Notes: generated by a model from the sequence alone, not told the origin. 64,000 bases of DNA from Pelomonas baiyunensis (GCF_043555935.1 NZ_JBIGIB010000003.1:310001-374000), one strand, 5' to 3'; positions 39,434 to 51,074 are shown, numbered from the stretch's first letter. Translations and numbers: made by a program.

Positions 39434-41245
39434 TCACGGGCGGTGCGGAGCGTGCTCGGGGTCGATGTCCACGAACTGCCAGAAGTCTTGCCAGAACAGC
39501 GGGCGGCGAAAGCCGGTCATCCAGCGCTGCTGGATGTCGGTCAGCGTGCGGTGCACGTGCAGCTTGAAGGGCATGTAGGCAATCGCCAGGCGCTTGGCCT
39601 CCTGGAACAGCGCCTCGCGCTCGGGGCCGTCGGGCAGCGACTGCATGCGCTCGTACAGCGCGTCGAAGCGCGGCTCCTTGAAGCGGGGCAGGTTTTGCGT
39701 GCCGCTGGCCGGGCCGTAGTAGCGCTGCAGGATGCCCTGGCCGTCGGGTTGCGCCGCGGTCGAGCCCACGGGCCACATCTGGTAGTTGCCGGCCTGCGCG
39801 GCCTTGAGGTTTTCGGGCCACTGCTGGATCTTGAGCTTGAGCCGGATGCCGATGGCCGCCAGCGCCTTGTCCCACAGTTCGTCGATGGCCCGGCTCAGCG
39901 AGTTGGGCTCGGTGTTGCGGGTCAGCACCAGCGGGCTGCCGTCGGGCAACTCGCGCCAGCCGTCGCCGTCGCGGTCCACGTAGCCGTAGAGGTCGAGCAG
40001 GGCTTTGGCGCGCGCCGGGTCGTAGTCGCTCATCTCGCTCTTGAACGCGGCGTCGTAGCCCGAGGTGTTGGGCTTGAGCGGGCTTTGCGCCGGCACGGCC
40101 TGGCCGCGGCGGGCGAGGCGAATTTCCTTGCGCACGTCGTAGGCCAGCGAGATGGCCCGGCGCAGCGCCACCTTCTCCGGGCTCAGGCCGCCCACCACCG
40201 GGTCTTCCATGTTGAAGCAGGTCATGGTCAGGTCCGGCGCGAGCGTCACGACCGCCTGCATGCCCCGCTTGGCGAGGTTGGGGGCCAGGTGCCCGCCCGG
40301 CGTGGCCTGGGTGATGAACTCCTCGGGCACGCGCTCGATGAAGTCGTGCTCGTTGTTCAGGAAGGCCAACCAGCGCGGCTGGTTTTCCACGATCACGTCC
40401 ACCACCACGCGGTCCACCATGGGCAGGCGGCGGCCTTTCATGCGGGCGTAGATGGCCTGGGCCTCGGCGTCGTCCGGCGCGGGGTGGGCTTCGTAGTGCC
40501 GCTCGCGGTAGTCGGGGTTGCGTTCGAACACCATCTGCGAGCTGCGGCGCCAGGTCTTGAGCATGAAGGGGCCGGTGCCCACCGGGTGCTCCATGATCTT
40601 GTCGCCGTAGAACGCCACCACCTCGCGGGCCAGGGCGCCGCGCAGGTCGTTGCCGGCGAGGATGGATTCCACCAGCCGCGGCCGGGGCTCGCGGGTGCGC
40701 AGTTGCAGCGTGTAGCGGTCCAGCGCCTTCACGCCGTCGATCTCGGTGTCGTAGGGGAAGGGCTTCTTGGTCTTGATGGCCTGGGTGCGCAGCTCGGTCA
40801 GGCCCACCAGGCCCGCGTCTTCGTAGCTGCTCCAGTCTTGCGCGTTGTTGGCCGGGTCGGCGTAGCGCTTGATGCTGTAGACGAAGTCGGCCGCGGTCAC
40901 CTCGCGGCGCTGGCCTTTGAAGGCCGGGTCGGCAGCGAAGTAGATGCCGGGGCGCAGCGTGATGCGAAAGGTCTTGAAATCGGCGCTGATCTCGGGCTCA
41001 CCCGCGGCGATCAGCGGCACCACGCGGGCGGGGCGGGCCAGCGGGTCGTAGGTGTAAAGCGCTTCGAAGATGTGGGCGGTGATGCCGCGGGAGTAGATGT
41101 CGGACAGGCGCACCGGGTCGAACCCGGTCTCGGCCACGCGGAAGGCATACCGCAGCGTCTTGGGCGGCGTCTGACCCGGCTCGGCCGCCCGGGCCGGGGC
41201 CCACAGAGTGACGCAGACGGCGAGGGCGGCGAGCAGGGGTTTCAT
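39434..41245 (-). CDS. Peptide ABC transporter substrate-binding protein (second of a tandem pair)
   Basis: A 603-residue periplasmic SBP_bac_5-family protein, with a signal peptide at 1-20 (cut after ARA). Its start overlaps the stop of the first binding-protein gene by one base (TGATG). It shares with that protein many blocks: 'AETGFDP', 'EFYGDKIMEHPVGT'-like, 'NMEDPVVGGLSPEK', 'DGDGWRELPDG' and 'FKLHVHRTLTDIQQ'. The pair therefore arose by tandem duplication. The permeases and ATPase lie divergently from 43205. The ligand is unknown; the size fits peptide-binding members like YejA. Confidence 0.9.
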   Translation of the reverse strand: MKPLLAALAVCVTLWAPARAAEPGQTPPKTLRYAFRVAETGFDPVRLSDIYSRGITAHIFEALYTYDPLARPARVVPLIAAGEPEISADFKTFRITLRPGIYFAADPAFKGQRREVTAADFVYSIKRYADPANNAQDWSSYEDAGLVGLTELRTQAIKTKKPFPYDTEIDGVKALDRYTLQLRTREPRPRLVESILAGNDLRGALAREVVAFYGDKIMEHPVGTGPFMLKTWRRSSQMVFERNPDYRERHYEAHPAPDDAEAQAIYARMKGRRLPMVDRVVVDVIVENQPRWLAFLNNEHDFIERVPEEFITQATPGGHLAPNLAKRGMQAVVTLAPDLTMTCFNMEDPVVGGLSPEKVALRRAISLAYDVRKEIRLARRGQAVPAQSPLKPNTSGYDAAFKSEMSDYDPARAKALLDLYGYVDRDGDGWRELPDGSPLVLTRNTEPNSLSRAIDELWDKALAAIGIRLKLKIQQWPENLKAAQAGNYQMWPVGSTAAQPDGQGILQRYYGPASGTQNLPRFKEPRFDALYERMQSLPDGPEREALFQEAKRLAIAYMPFKLHVHRTLTDIQQRWMTGFRRPLFWQDFWQFVDIDPEHAPHRP

Positions 41246-43053
41246 CAGTGGGCTTGCGGTTGGGCGGCGGGGTCGACGTCGACGTACTTCCAGAAGTCGC
41301 GCACGAAGATGTTGCGGCTGTAGCCCTTCACCCAGGGCTGGGCCATGTCCGTCCAGATGCGGTGCACGTGGAACTTGTACGGCGCGTAGGCCACCAGCAG
41401 GCGCTGGCCTTCGGTCATCAACGCCTGGCGCTCGGGGCCGTCGGGCAGGGCTTTTTGTTTGTCGTAGATGGCATCGAACGCGGCCAGCTCGAAGCGCGGC
41501 TTGTTGGCGTGGCCCTTGGCCTTGCCCGAGCCCATGGCCAGGAAAGTGTCGCCGTCCGGCGTGGTGCCCACCCAGCCGACGCCCCACATCTGCAGCTTGC
41601 CGGCGTTGGCGGCCTTGAGCTGCTCGGGAAACTTGCCGATCTTGAAGGTCATCTTGATGCCGATGGCCGCCATGTTCTTCTGCCACTGCTCGGCCAGCTG
41701 GCGGCGTTCGCCGTCGGCCAGCGTGGAGTACTCGATGGACAGCGGCTTGCCGTCGGGCAGCTCGCGCCAGCCGTCGCCGTCCACGTCCTTGTAGCCGTAC
41801 ATGTCCAGCAGCGCGCGGGCCTTGGCGGGGCTGTACTCGGTCATCTCGCTCTTGAAGGCCGGGTCGTGGCCGAACACGATGGTGGGGATGGGCCCCTGGC
41901 TCTTGATGGCCTGGCCGCGGCGCACCAGGCGGATCTCCTTGTCCAGGTCCACCGCGAGGTTGATCGCGCGGCGCAGCGCGATCTTCTCGGGCGTGTAGCC
42001 GCCCACCACCGGGTCTTCCATGTTGAAGTAGCTCACCGAGATGTCGGCGCGCGGGTAGCGCGTCATGGTGATGCCCTGCTTGGCGAGGTTGGGCGCGAGG
42101 TGGTTGCCGGGCATGGCCACACCGGCGAAGTCGATGGGCACTTCTTCGATGACATCGGCCTCGCCGCGCAGGAAGGACAGCCAGCGCGGCTGGGCCTCTT
42201 CGATGATGTCGATGACCACGCGGTCGGCCAGCGGCAGCTTGCGGCCTTGCAGCGCGGCCACCTGGGCCTTGAGCTGCTCGCTGGCGTCGGGTGGCGCCAC
42301 CTCGGCGTAGCGCACGTCGCGGTAGCCGGGGTTCTTCTCCAGCACGATGCGCGAGCTGCGCCGCCACTCGGCCAGCCGGTAGGCGTTGGTGCCCACCGGG
42401 TGCTCCATGATCTTGTCGCCGTAGAACTCCACCACCTCGCGTGCCACCGCGCCCAGGAAGGCCGCGTCGCTGAACTGGTAGATGAAGCGCGGGTCGGGCA
42501 CGCCCAGCTTGATTTGGAAGGTGTAGCGGTCCAGCGCCTTCAGGCCTTCCACCTCGCGGTCGTAGTCGAAGGGCTTCTTGGCCTTCATCAACTCGCGGCG
42601 CAGCTCCGAGAGGCCCAGGATCTTGGCGTTCTCCAGGATGTAGAGGTTGCCGCTTTTGAACTTCGGGTCGTAGTGGCGCTTGATGCTGTAGACGTAGTCG
42701 GCCGCGGTGAGTTCGCGCTTGGCGCCTTTGAAGGCGGCGTCGTCGGCGAAGTAGATGCCGGGCTTGACCCGCATCGTGATCGTCTTGAAGTCGTCGCTGA
42801 CCTCGGGCATCGCGGTCAGCGTGGACGGACGCAGCTTGAACGGGCGGGCGCCGAAGTCGTACTCCAGCGGCGCATCGAAGATGCCCGCGGCGATGGCCTT
42901 GGAGTAGCTGTCGGTGATCTGCGCGGGGTCGAAGCCGGTCTCGGCCACCTTGAAGGCGTAGCGCAAGACCTTCTGAGGTGTGGGGCCTTGAGCCTGGCTT
43001 TCGGGCTGGGCGCAAGCCAGCAACAGGGCACACAGCAGGGCAGGGAACTTCAT
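41245..43053 (-). CDS. Peptide ABC transporter substrate-binding protein (first of a tandem pair)
   Basis: A 602-residue SBP_bac_5-family protein. The N-terminus MKFPALLCALLLACAQ could be a lipoprotein signal (LLAC, Cys14) or a plain signal peptide. The ligand-binding fold includes 'VLRYAFKVAETGFDP', 'TMRVKPGIYFADD', 'NMEDPVVGGYTPEK' and 'DVDGDGWRELPDGKP', and ends 'FWKYVDVDP'. It begins 151 bases from the divergently transcribed permease gene and is followed, with a one-base overlap, by its paralogue. Both proteins probably serve the same permease with different affinities or ligands. Confidence 0.9.
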   Translation of the reverse strand: MKFPALLCALLLACAQPESQAQGPTPQKVLRYAFKVAETGFDPAQITDSYSKAIAAGIFDAPLEYDFGARPFKLRPSTLTAMPEVSDDFKTITMRVKPGIYFADDAAFKGAKRELTAADYVYSIKRHYDPKFKSGNLYILENAKILGLSELRRELMKAKKPFDYDREVEGLKALDRYTFQIKLGVPDPRFIYQFSDAAFLGAVAREVVEFYGDKIMEHPVGTNAYRLAEWRRSSRIVLEKNPGYRDVRYAEVAPPDASEQLKAQVAALQGRKLPLADRVVIDIIEEAQPRWLSFLRGEADVIEEVPIDFAGVAMPGNHLAPNLAKQGITMTRYPRADISVSYFNMEDPVVGGYTPEKIALRRAINLAVDLDKEIRLVRRGQAIKSQGPIPTIVFGHDPAFKSEMTEYSPAKARALLDMYGYKDVDGDGWRELPDGKPLSIEYSTLADGERRQLAEQWQKNMAAIGIKMTFKIGKFPEQLKAANAGKLQMWGVGWVGTTPDGDTFLAMGSGKAKGHANKPRFELAAFDAIYDKQKALPDGPERQALMTEGQRLLVAYAPYKFHVHRIWTDMAQPWVKGYSRNIFVRDFWKYVDVDPAAQPQAH

Positions 43054-43150
43054 CGGTCAGGGCTTTGGCGGAGAAGTCGCGCAGTCTAGTGAAACCGGCA
43101 TGCCGGCGGGGCTGGGGCTCGCATAGACTGCGCGCGGTTTCTTGGGTGAC

Positions 43151-43185
43151 AACCCCGCGCCTGCCGCGGGGTTTGTGGTTTTTGG
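43151..43185 (+). terminator. Terminator-like hairpin in the leader of the peptide transporter operon
   Basis: A perfect 9-bp stem (AACCCCGCG / CGCGGGGTT) with loop CCTGC is followed by TTGTGGTTTTT. It lies only 20-50 bases upstream of the first permease ATG and downstream of any plausible divergent promoter, so it would act as an attenuator for the permease genes. Confidence 0.55.
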
Positions 43186-43204
43186 CGCCCCGCTGGAGTA
43201 CTGA

Positions 43205-44143
43205 ATGGCGGCCTATCTCATCCGACGCCTATGGCAAATGATCCCGACGCTGCTCGGGGTGGTGCTGCTGGTGTTCTTCCTTTTCAAATACTTCGGCAGC
43301 GACCCCGCGCTGGTGCTGGGTGGCTTGAACGCCAGCCCGGAGCAGATCGAGTCCATCCGCGAGCAGCTGGGCTTGAACAAGCCGGTGTGGGAGCAACTGT
43401 TCCTGTTCATCCAGCAAATCGTGACGTTCGACTGGGGCAAGAGCTGGGTGACCAACGAGTCGGTGGCCAACCTGTTCGCCACGCGGCTGCCGGCCACGCT
43501 GACCGTGACGGTGCCCATCCTGGTGCTGGAGGTGCTGCTGGCCATTCCGTTCGCGCTGGCCGTGGCCACGGTGCGCGGCAGCCTGACCGACCGTTCGGTG
43601 ATGGTGGTGTCCACCGTGGCGGTGTCCATCTCGCTGCTGGTGTACGTGATCCTGGCGCAGTACGTGTTCGCGTTCCGGCTGGGCTGGTTCCCGGTGCAGG
43701 GCTGGACGGGCAGCACCTGGACCAACCTCACCACCTACGCCCCGCTGCCGGTGCTGGTGGCCGTGGCGGTGTCGCTGGCGCCGCAGATCCGCCTGTACCG
43801 CAGCTTCTTTCTGGACGAGATCGGGCACGACTACGTGCGCACCGCCCGCGCCAAGGGCATGACCGAGCGCACCGTGCTGCTCAAGCACGTGCTGCGCAAC
43901 GCCATGATCCCCATCCTCACCAACGTGTCGGTGCTGCTGCCGGGCGTGCTGGTGGGCTCGTTCCTGTTGGAGGTGTTCTTCTCCATCCCGGGCCTGGGGC
44001 GTGAGCTGCTGCTGGCGGTGAACCGCAGCGACTACCCGGTCATCCAGGCCTTCGCCATCTACCTGGCGGCCATGACCATGACGGTCAACCTCCTGGTGGA
44101 CCTGCTCTACAAGTGGGTCGACCCCCGCGTGGTTCTGAAATGA
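43205..44143 (+). CDS. Peptide ABC transporter permease (DppB/YejB type)
   Basis: A 312-residue inner-membrane subunit with six helices. It begins MAAYLIRRLWQMIPTLLGVV, the DppB-type N-terminus, and has the cytoplasmic EAA loop 'DYVRTARAKGMTERTVLLKHVLRNAM' (quoted in part). GGAG lies nine bases before ATG 43205. The next permease gene overlaps its stop (ATGA). Together with the second permease and the fused ATPase it forms the transport core. Confidence 0.93.
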   Translation: MAAYLIRRLWQMIPTLLGVVLLVFFLFKYFGSDPALVLGGLNASPEQIESIREQLGLNKPVWEQLFLFIQQIVTFDWGKSWVTNESVANLFATRLPATLTVTVPILVLEVLLAIPFALAVATVRGSLTDRSVMVVSTVAVSISLLVYVILAQYVFAFRLGWFPVQGWTGSTWTNLTTYAPLPVLVAVAVSLAPQIRLYRSFFLDEIGHDYVRTARAKGMTERTVLLKHVLRNAMIPILTNVSVLLPGVLVGSFLLEVFFSIPGLGRELLLAVNRSDYPVIQAFAIYLAAMTMTVNLLVDLLYKWVDPRVVLK

Positions 44144-45165
44144 GTCCCATGTCCAACTCCTCCGGCGGCGTCTGGGCCGCATCCTGGCGGCGCTTGAAGA
44201 CCGACCGCGTCGGCATGACCTGCATGGTCATCGTCGGCCTGTTCCTGGCCCTGGTGCTGGCGGCCGCCGGCAACCTGGTGGCCGCGGGTTGGCAGCGCGA
44301 GGTGGGCGTGCCCAACGCGCCGCCCACGCTGCTGGGCCCGCAGCCGGCCGAAGACACCGGCACCGTCACCGCGCCCAAGGGGCCGAACGTGGACCTGAGC
44401 GACATCGACCCGCTGGCGCCGCGCTACGCCGAATGGGCCGAACGCGCCAAGGCCTTCAAGACGGACGACATCGTGCGCGCCGAGACGCTGCCGCTGGGCG
44501 GCGACCGGCTGGGCCGCGATGTGCTGGCCAAGGTGGTCAAGGGGGCGGAGGTGTCCATCGTGGTGGGCCTGGCCGCAGCCCTCGTGGCCACGCTGATCGG
44601 CACCGTGCTGGGGGCCTTGTCGGGCTTCTTCGGCGGCAAGGTGGGTGACCTGCTGGAGTGGGTCTACAACGTGTTCACCGCCATTCCCAGCATCCTGCTG
44701 ATCTTTGCGTTTGCGGCCATCTTTCCGCGCGGCATCGGGGCGGTGGTGTGCATCCTGGCCTTCACCGGCTGGACGGGCATTTACCGGCTGGTGCGGGCGG
44801 AGTTCATGAAGCACCGGGTGCGCGAGTACGTGCGCTCGGCCGAGGCCATCGGCGCGAGCCAGTTCTCGCGCATGTTCAAGCACATCCTGCCCAACGTGTC
44901 GCACGTGGCGCTGGTGCAGCTGTCGCTGCATGTGGTGAGCTTCATCAAGAGCGAGGTCATCCTGAGCTACCTGGGCCTGGGCGTGGGCGTCGATCAGGTC
45001 AGCTGGGGCACCATGCTGGCCGAGGCGCAGAACGAAATGATCCTGGGCTACTGGTGGCAGCTGGCCGCCGTGACCGCCTTCATGGCCGTGTTCGTGACGG
45101 CCTTCGCGTTGTTCACCGACGCGCTGCGCGATGCGCTGGACCCGAAGCTGCGGGGCCTGGAGTGA
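44140..45165 (+). CDS. Peptide ABC transporter permease (DppC/YejE type)
   Basis: A 341-residue second permease. ATG 44140 overlaps the upstream stop. After helix 1 there is an unusually long periplasmic insert (about residues 50-120, with 'VDLSDIDPLAPRYAEWAER'), longer than in typical DppC and as found in YejE. The remaining five helices include the EAA loop 'EYVRSAEAIGASQFSRMFKHILPN'-like. The gene ends GGCCTGGAGTGACC, which carries the ribosome site of the ATPase gene. Confidence 0.93.
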   Translation: MSPMSNSSGGVWAASWRRLKTDRVGMTCMVIVGLFLALVLAAAGNLVAAGWQREVGVPNAPPTLLGPQPAEDTGTVTAPKGPNVDLSDIDPLAPRYAEWAERAKAFKTDDIVRAETLPLGGDRLGRDVLAKVVKGAEVSIVVGLAAALVATLIGTVLGALSGFFGGKVGDLLEWVYNVFTAIPSILLIFAFAAIFPRGIGAVVCILAFTGWTGIYRLVRAEFMKHRVREYVRSAEAIGASQFSRMFKHILPNVSHVALVQLSLHVVSFIKSEVILSYLGLGVGVDQVSWGTMLAEAQNEMILGYWWQLAAVTAFMAVFVTAFALFTDALRDALDPKLRGLE

Positions 45166-45167
45166 CC

Positions 45168-46853
<1,686 letters not shown>

Positions 46854-46929
46854 GGGGGCGGGGCGGCGCCGTGCAAATTCGGCGGGCCGGCGCATCCCGA
46901 TGAGCTTCCCGGTGCGAAATCGGAGTGAA

Positions 46930-49035
46930 ATGCACGGGTTGCCACCTGTTCGAGGCGCCCGTCCCACGTCGATGCCCGCCCCCCTGGCTTTTCGCACCCT
47001 GCTCTGCACGCTCGGAACCGCGCTGTTCCTGCTGACCGGCTGTTCGCCCGGGGGCTCGGACGCGGGCGGCTCCGCCGCCTCGGCGGCGTCCGCGGTGCTG
47101 GACGAAGCCCTGGCGCAAGACCTGGTGCGGATCGAACGCGCGGCCGCTGCCAAGCCGGCGCAGCTCGAGCTGGAGTTGCGCGCGCGCGGCGAGAACCTGC
47201 CCGCAGGCAGCCCCGCCTTGCTGGAGGTGCTGGCCCTGCGCGGGCACCTGGCGGGCCTGGCACGTGACCGCAACGGGGTCGATCAGATCAACCAGCAACT
47301 GCAGGACTGGCCGGCCGGCCCCGGGCGGGCGTCCGCCGTGGTGGCGGCGGCCAGCGTGGGCGCCGATTTCCAGCGCGGGCAGGGCGACTTGCGCGAAGCC
47401 CGCAAGCTCTTGCTGGCGGTCGATCCGCAGGTGCTGGCCGCCAGCGGGCCGGTGTTCCAGTGGCGCCACCACCACCAGCTGGTGTCCATCCTGGGCGACT
47501 CCGGCGAACTCGACGCCGCGCTCACGCACGGCCACGCGGCTTTGCGCCTGGCCGAGCAACTGGCCCAGCCGTGGCGGGTGGCCCTCAGCCTGTGCGACCT
47601 GGCCTTCACGTCCGATCGGGCCGACACCCCGGCGCGTGCGCGCCAGCTCATCACGCAGGCTTTGGCCGAGGCGCAGCGCGACCCGGACCCGATGACCCTG
47701 AACCGCGTGCACACCATGCGCGGCATCATTTACGCCAACGACGCCGACCAGAGCATCACGCTGCAGTCCACCTTCGACGCGCTGGACTTCGCCACCCGCG
47801 CCGGGGCCGACTCGGTGCGCGCGCTGGGCCTGGCCAACTTTGCCGACTACCACCTGCGCCAAGGCCACCCGGCCCGGGCGCTGGAGCTGGCCGAACAGGC
47901 GCTGCCGCTGGCCCGGGCCACGCGCAACAGCAGCGCCGAGAGCCTGGCGCGCAGCAACATCGGCCTGGCCCGCATCGCCATGGGGCAGGTGGCCAAGGGC
48001 CGGGCCGACGTGCTGGCCGGCATCACGCTGGACGAGCAGCAGGGCGCGCTGGCCTATGCCTCGGCCGGTTGGGAAGAACTGGCCCAGTACCTGGAGCGTG
48101 CGGGCGACCTGAGCGGCGCGGTGTCGGCTTACCGGGAGCATCGCCGCGTCAGCGAGCGGGTGCTGCGCGACGAAACCCGCAAACTGCTGCTGGAAGCCCA
48201 GGAGCGCCAGGCCGCCGAGCAGCGGGCCCGCGAGATCGAACTGCTGAACCGCGACAACGCGCTCAAGGCCGAGCAGGTGCACCAGCGCAACCTCGCGCTC
48301 ATGCTGTGGGTGGCGCTGGGCGGCTGCGTGCTGGTGTCGCTGGTGCTGCTGTGGCAGGCCTTCCGTCGCGTGCGCCGCACGAATGAGGCTCTGGCCCACA
48401 GCAACGCGTCGCTGAAGCGGCAAAGCGAAACCGACCCGCTCACCGGCCTGGCCAACCGGCGGCATTTCCAGGCGGTCATCAAGTCCATGCAGCAGGGCGA
48501 CGGGCTGGCCGCGAGCCTGTTCCTGATTGACATCGACCACTTCAAGCGCATCAACGACAGCCAGGGCCATGCCGCCGGTGACGCGGTGCTCATCGACATT
48601 GCCGGCCGCCTGCGCCAGGCTGTGCGCGACGGCGACCTGGTGGTGCGCTGGGGCGGCGAGGAGTTCCTGGTGGTGGCCAACAGCCGCGACGGGCAGTTCG
48701 CCACGCAGCTGGCGCAGCGCCTGCTGGACCTCATCGGCACCCAGCCCGTGGTGCACGAGGGCCGCGCGATTGCGGTCACCGCCTCCATCGGCTTCGTCAC
48801 CTTGCCCGTGCCACCCAATGCCTTGCGGCTGACCTGGGAGCGCGCCATCGACCTGGTGGACACCGTCATGTACCTGGCCAAGGCGCACGGCCGCAACAAG
48901 GCCTATGGCGTGGAGCGCATCGACGCGCCGGACGCGCTGGCGGCGGCGGAACTCACGGCGCAACTGGAAACCGCGTGGAGCGAAGGCCGCGTGGGCCTGC
49001 AGCTGCTGACCGGCCCGACGGGAGACCGCACATGA
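46930..49035 (+). CDS. Diguanylate cyclase with periplasmic TPR-like sensor (first of tandem pair)
   Basis: A 701-residue lipoprotein-type membrane protein that should make c-di-GMP. A lipobox LLTGC follows a hydrophobic run; the in-frame ATG at 46930, with GGAG upstream, is chosen over ATG 46972. About 430 residues of TPR-like helical repeats form a periplasmic sensor, then a helix 'LMLWVALGGCVLVSLVLLW' crosses the membrane. The GGDEF domain has the active site GGEEF in 'RWGGEEFLVV' and an inhibitory RxxD site (RDGD) five residues before it. The next gene overlaps its stop by four bases. Confidence 0.9.
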   Translation: MHGLPPVRGARPTSMPAPLAFRTLLCTLGTALFLLTGCSPGGSDAGGSAASAASAVLDEALAQDLVRIERAAAAKPAQLELELRARGENLPAGSPALLEVLALRGHLAGLARDRNGVDQINQQLQDWPAGPGRASAVVAAASVGADFQRGQGDLREARKLLLAVDPQVLAASGPVFQWRHHHQLVSILGDSGELDAALTHGHAALRLAEQLAQPWRVALSLCDLAFTSDRADTPARARQLITQALAEAQRDPDPMTLNRVHTMRGIIYANDADQSITLQSTFDALDFATRAGADSVRALGLANFADYHLRQGHPARALELAEQALPLARATRNSSAESLARSNIGLARIAMGQVAKGRADVLAGITLDEQQGALAYASAGWEELAQYLERAGDLSGAVSAYREHRRVSERVLRDETRKLLLEAQERQAAEQRAREIELLNRDNALKAEQVHQRNLALMLWVALGGCVLVSLVLLWQAFRRVRRTNEALAHSNASLKRQSETDPLTGLANRRHFQAVIKSMQQGDGLAASLFLIDIDHFKRINDSQGHAAGDAVLIDIAGRLRQAVRDGDLVVRWGGEEFLVVANSRDGQFATQLAQRLLDLIGTQPVVHEGRAIAVTASIGFVTLPVPPNALRLTWERAIDLVDTVMYLAKAHGRNKAYGVERIDAPDALAAAELTAQLETAWSEGRVGLQLLTGPTGDRT

Positions 49036-51074
49036 CGGCCCGCCGGTGTTGGGCGATGGCCTGGGCCTGGGCAGGCGCCTTCGCGCTGGCCGTGGCGGCG
49101 CCGGCCGCGCGTGCCGACCTGGCCGCCGAAGAGCTGCAACTGGCCCAGATCAGCCGCCGGGCTTTTGATGCCCCCGAGGCCATGCTGGCCGAGTTGTCCC
49201 AACGCTGGCCTGCCGACTTTGCCGGCCAGACCCAGCGCGAATCCGCCTGGCTGATGGCGCGGGGGCGCGTGCTGCTGCAGGCCGGGCAAATCGAGGCGGT
49301 GGAGGCGGTGGCCGCCCAACTCATGGCCCGCGACGACGGCGTGGACCGCAGCTGGCTGCTGCGGGCGCTGGTGCAGGAGCGTGCGGGCAAGTCCGCCGGG
49401 GGCCTGGCCAGCCGTGCCTTCACCGGGCTGGACCGCCAATGCCCCACAGGCGACGAGGCCCGTGCCGTGGCCGCACGGCAGTGCGATTTCCGCAGTGCCT
49501 GGGAGGCCCTGCGCCTGCTGCAGCGTGACCAATACGCTCAAGGCGCTTTCGTCGATGCCGAGGCGAGTGCCCGACGCGCATTGGCCCTGGCCACGGCGGG
49601 CGACGACCGCCACCTGGTGGCGCTGAGCCACGGCATGCTGGCCGTGTCGCTGCAGGCCCTGGACCGCATGGACGCCGCCCGCGCCGAGCTGCAGCTGGGC
49701 TCGCAGGCCGCAGCGGGCGACCTGGTGGCGGCCGCACGGGTGCGCAACTTTGAGGGCGCCATCGAGCGGCGCGCCCGCGCGATGGCCGCATCCCGCGCTG
49801 CGGGCGAGGCCGCGCTGGCGCTGGCCGAGCAGGCCGATGCCCCGCACCTGGCGGCGCAGCTGCGCTCCAACCTCGTCAACGTCTACCTGCACCTGGGCCA
49901 GCTGGCCGAGGCCTTGGCGGTCGGCCGCAAGGCCTTGCCCGTGTTGCAGCGCTTTGGCGATCGGGTCTACGAGCGCAGCCTGCACCACAACCTGGCCGTC
50001 ACCCACATCAAGCTGCGCCAGTTCGACGCGGCGCGCCAGGCGCTGGCCAAGGCGAGCGAGATGGGGGGCGACCCGGCCGACCTGGTGCACCGCGCCCGCG
50101 AGCTGCGTGAACTGGCCGACACCTGGGCCGATGCGGGCCAGTACCGCGAAGCCCTGGCCGCCCTGCACGACGAGCGTGAACTGAACGCACGGGCCAACGA
50201 GCGCAACCGCGCGGCAGCGCTGGAGGAACTGGGCCGCAAGTACGACAGCGCGGCCAAGCAGCGCGACCTGGAGCTGCTGGCCCGCGACGGTCAGCTTAAG
50301 GACCAGCAGCTGGCCAACCGCCAGTTGGCCCAGCAAGTGGCTGTGGCGGTGGGGGTGCTGCTGTTGCTGTCCGTGGTGCTCATCGTCGTCACGCTGCTGC
50401 GCATGCGCCGTGCGCAGGCCCGGCTCACGGCCAACCAGAGCCTGCTGCGGGCGCAAAGCGAGCGCGACCCGCTGACCGACCTCTCCAACCGCCGCCACTT
50501 CCTGGCGGTGATGGACCAGCGGGCCCGCGAAGCCGCCGGCGGGGTCTTCCGCGGCGCGTTGATGATGATCGACATCGATCACTTCAAGAACATCAACGAC
50601 TGGCATGGCCATGCCGCGGGTGACGCGGTGATCGTGGAAGTGGCGCGGCGCATCCGCGCGGCGGTGCGCGACAGCGACCTCGTGGTGCGCTGGGGCGGCG
50701 AGGAGTTCCTGGTGTATTCGCCCAGCCTGGCGGCAGACGATCTGGCCCTGATGGCCGACCGGGTGCTGCGCAGCATCGGCAGTCAGCCGGTGGCCACCGC
50801 CGAGGGGCCGTTGCGGGTCACGGCCTCCATCGGCTTTGCCAGCTTCCCGCTGGGCAGCGAGGGTGGGCCGCAGCTGGACCTGCACTGGGAGCAGGCCGTG
50901 AACTGGGCCGACATGGTGCTCTACAAGGCCAAGGCCGAGGGCCGCAACCGGGGGGTGGGCATCAGCGCGGTGGACGCCCCGAACGCCGACCGTCTGGCCG
51001 TCATCCTGCAAGACTTCGACGCCGCCTGCCTGGCCGGCCAGGTGTCCCTGCGACAGTTGGCCGGGCCCGCATGA
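49032..51074 (+). CDS. Diguanylate cyclase with periplasmic TPR-like sensor (second of tandem pair)
   Basis: A 680-residue paralogue of the preceding protein. A signal peptide (cut after ARA) is followed by a helical TPR-like sensor, a membrane helix ('VAVAVGVLLLLSVVLIVV') and a GGDEF domain with 'RWGGEEFLVYS' and an RxxD inhibitory site (RDSD). It starts at ATG 49032 (ATGA overlap with its neighbour) and in turn overlaps the Bug-type protein gene by four bases. Unlike its twin it has no lipobox. Both ought to be active cyclases. Confidence 0.9.
   Translation: MTARRCWAMAWAWAGAFALAVAAPAARADLAAEELQLAQISRRAFDAPEAMLAELSQRWPADFAGQTQRESAWLMARGRVLLQAGQIEAVEAVAAQLMARDDGVDRSWLLRALVQERAGKSAGGLASRAFTGLDRQCPTGDEARAVAARQCDFRSAWEALRLLQRDQYAQGAFVDAEASARRALALATAGDDRHLVALSHGMLAVSLQALDRMDAARAELQLGSQAAAGDLVAAARVRNFEGAIERRARAMAASRAAGEAALALAEQADAPHLAAQLRSNLVNVYLHLGQLAEALAVGRKALPVLQRFGDRVYERSLHHNLAVTHIKLRQFDAARQALAKASEMGGDPADLVHRARELRELADTWADAGQYREALAALHDERELNARANERNRAAALEELGRKYDSAAKQRDLELLARDGQLKDQQLANRQLAQQVAVAVGVLLLLSVVLIVVTLLRMRRAQARLTANQSLLRAQSERDPLTDLSNRRHFLAVMDQRAREAAGGVFRGALMMIDIDHFKNINDWHGHAAGDAVIVEVARRIRAAVRDSDLVVRWGGEEFLVYSPSLAADDLALMADRVLRSIGSQPVATAEGPLRVTASIGFASFPLGSEGGPQLDLHWEQAVNWADMVLYKAKAEGRNRGVGISAVDAPNADRLAVILQDFDAACLAGQVSLRQLAGPA

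Noticed and set aside
39434..43033. A single 1199-codon open frame covering both substrate-binding proteins
   Set aside because: The two proteins are in different frames; the long frame is real only after the ATG at 41245.
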